5,848 nucleotides of DNA, taken from the NCBI GenBank assembly GCA_025454565.1, contig JALOOE010000439.1, positions 1 to 5,848 on the forward strand. The letters run 5' to 3'. The stretch comes from Anaerolineae bacterium. Its GTDB lineage: Bacteria; Chloroflexota; Anaerolineae; CG2-30-64-16. Both the position numbers and the translations under genes were made by a program. Positions within the stretch are counted from its first letter, which is position 1. Every line of letters begins with the position of its first letter. This document shows, piece by piece, positions 5,222-5,848 of the stretch. The notes below the pieces were generated by a model. The model searched no databases, had not been told where the DNA came from, and worked only from the letters and a program-made list of their open reading frames with translations.

Positions 5222-5848
5222 ATGACTCCTGCACAAACCCCTGAACCTCGATCGTTCAATCTGCTCCTGAAAGGCGGCCGCGTCATCGATCCCGCCAACG
5301 GCCGTGACGGCCTGTTCGACGTAGGCATCTCAGAAAAGAAGATCGCGGCGGTTGATGCTGATATCCCCGCCGCGACTGCGGCGCAGGTCGTAGACGTGAC
5401 CGGGCTTATTGTCACGCCGGGCATCATCGACATGCACACGCACGTCTACACCTATCCGCCGACCCCCACCAGCTACGTCGAGAGCATGCACGCCGACGCG
5501 CATCTCTTCGCTTCGGGTGTCACGACCACCGTGGATGCGGGCACGGCCGGCTGGCGCAACTTTTCCGATTTCAAGGCGAGCTGCATCGATCTATCGAAGG
5601 TGCGCATCCTGGCCTACCTCAATATCGCGGGCGACGGCATGGTGGACAAAGATGGCGAGCAGGTCGTTGGCGAAATGCAGCCTAAGATCGCCGCGGCCGT
5701 AGCCGAAGCATATAGCGACCTCATCGTCGGCATCAAGACCGCCCACTACTGGACGCGGCTGCCGTGGGACGCCGCGCACCCGCCCTGGGTCTCGGTCGAG
5801 CGGGCGGTGGAGGCCGGCGAGCTCTGCCGGATGCCGGTCATGGTGGAT
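5222..5848 (+). CDS. Amidohydrolase/deacetylase-family metallohydrolase (dihydroorotase-related), partial
   Basis: The frame from ATG 5222 stays open to the last base of the window (209 codons), so the C-terminal half is missing. It starts with the amidohydrolase N-terminal beta layer (FNLLLKGGRVIDPANG, then VVDVTGLIVTPGIIDMHTH). H72 and H74 form the metal-binding HxH at the end of the first barrel strand. SGVTTTVDAGTAGWRNFSDFK (98-118) and YSDLIVGIKTAHY (164-176) follow. K172 is the candidate carboxylated lysine bridging two metals, and H175 is nearby. The GTAGWRNF segment recalls the subfamily annotated as amidohydrolase/deacetylase (EF_0837/AHA_3915-like) rather than true dihydroorotase; this assignment is from memory. 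The expected reaction is hydrolysis of an amide, N-acyl or lactone bond on an unknown substrate. No secretion signal is seen. A 108-bp structured spacer separates it from the genes upstream, so it may be controlled separately. Confidence 0.9.
   Translation, partial: MTPAQTPEPRSFNLLLKGGRVIDPANGRDGLFDVGISEKKIAAVDADIPAATAAQVVDVTGLIVTPGIIDMHTHVYTYPPTPTSYVESMHADAHLFASGVTTTVDAGTAGWRNFSDFKASCIDLSKVRILAYLNIAGDGMVDKDGEQVVGEMQPKIAAAVAEAYSDLIVGIKTAHYWTRLPWDAAHPPWVSVERAVEAGELCRMPVMVD

Overview
The window is a single-strand block of six protein-coding genes, all on the + strand. They are tightly packed, with gaps of 16-26 bp and one 4-bp overlap, except for one 108-bp spacer before the last gene. By eye the DNA is GC-rich, roughly 60% or a little more, and codon third positions are mostly G or C. 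Two starts are GTG. A degenerate 7-bp tandem repeat of the GTTCAAG type sits between genes 1 and 2. From memory such repeats are common between genes in Chloroflexota (Roseiflexus and Chloroflexus relatives), and the gene content fits an environmental Chloroflexota-like bacterium. That placement is a low-confidence inference, not a sequence match. No rRNA, tRNA, insertion sequence or CRISPR array is visible.

Layout: (1) 6-2362, a large multidomain protein that may begin upstream of the window. It has N-terminal beta-sandwich regions, a helical centre with an E-N-H motif, and a beta-rich C-terminus, resembling the alpha-toroid plus beta-sandwich layout of heparinase/alginate-lyase-like enzymes. 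Its last ~50 codons are in another frame. (2) 2379-3040, a HAD-superfamily hydrolase with all four HAD motifs present but split by a second frameshift. (3) 3058-3507, a GNAT N-acetyltransferase. (4) 3504-4556, a DUF362-family protein whose GTG start overlaps the GNAT stop. (5) 4583-5113, a 176-residue protein of unknown family behind a very strong ribosome binding site. (6) 5222 to the window edge, an amidohydrolase/deacetylase-family metalloenzyme related to dihydroorotase, cut by the window end.

The spacer at 5114-5221 holds the main non-coding structure. An imperfect inverted repeat starts in the last codons of gene 5 and is built from repeated TCCGTG/CACGGA units. It is followed by smaller overlapping stems and a clear Shine-Dalgarno site. 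It could end or attenuate transcription of genes 1-5 or be a copy of a dispersed repeat. The amidohydrolase may therefore be separately controlled.

Read together, the genes look like an accessory catabolic or modification cluster: a polymer- or glycan-directed enzyme, a phosphatase-like hydrolase, an acetyltransferase and a deacetylase/amidohydrolase, plus two proteins of unknown function. An acylated sugar or amino compound as common substrate is speculative. The two frameshifts, about 270 bp apart, each break an otherwise well-preserved reading frame. They could be real recent gene decay or base-calling errors.
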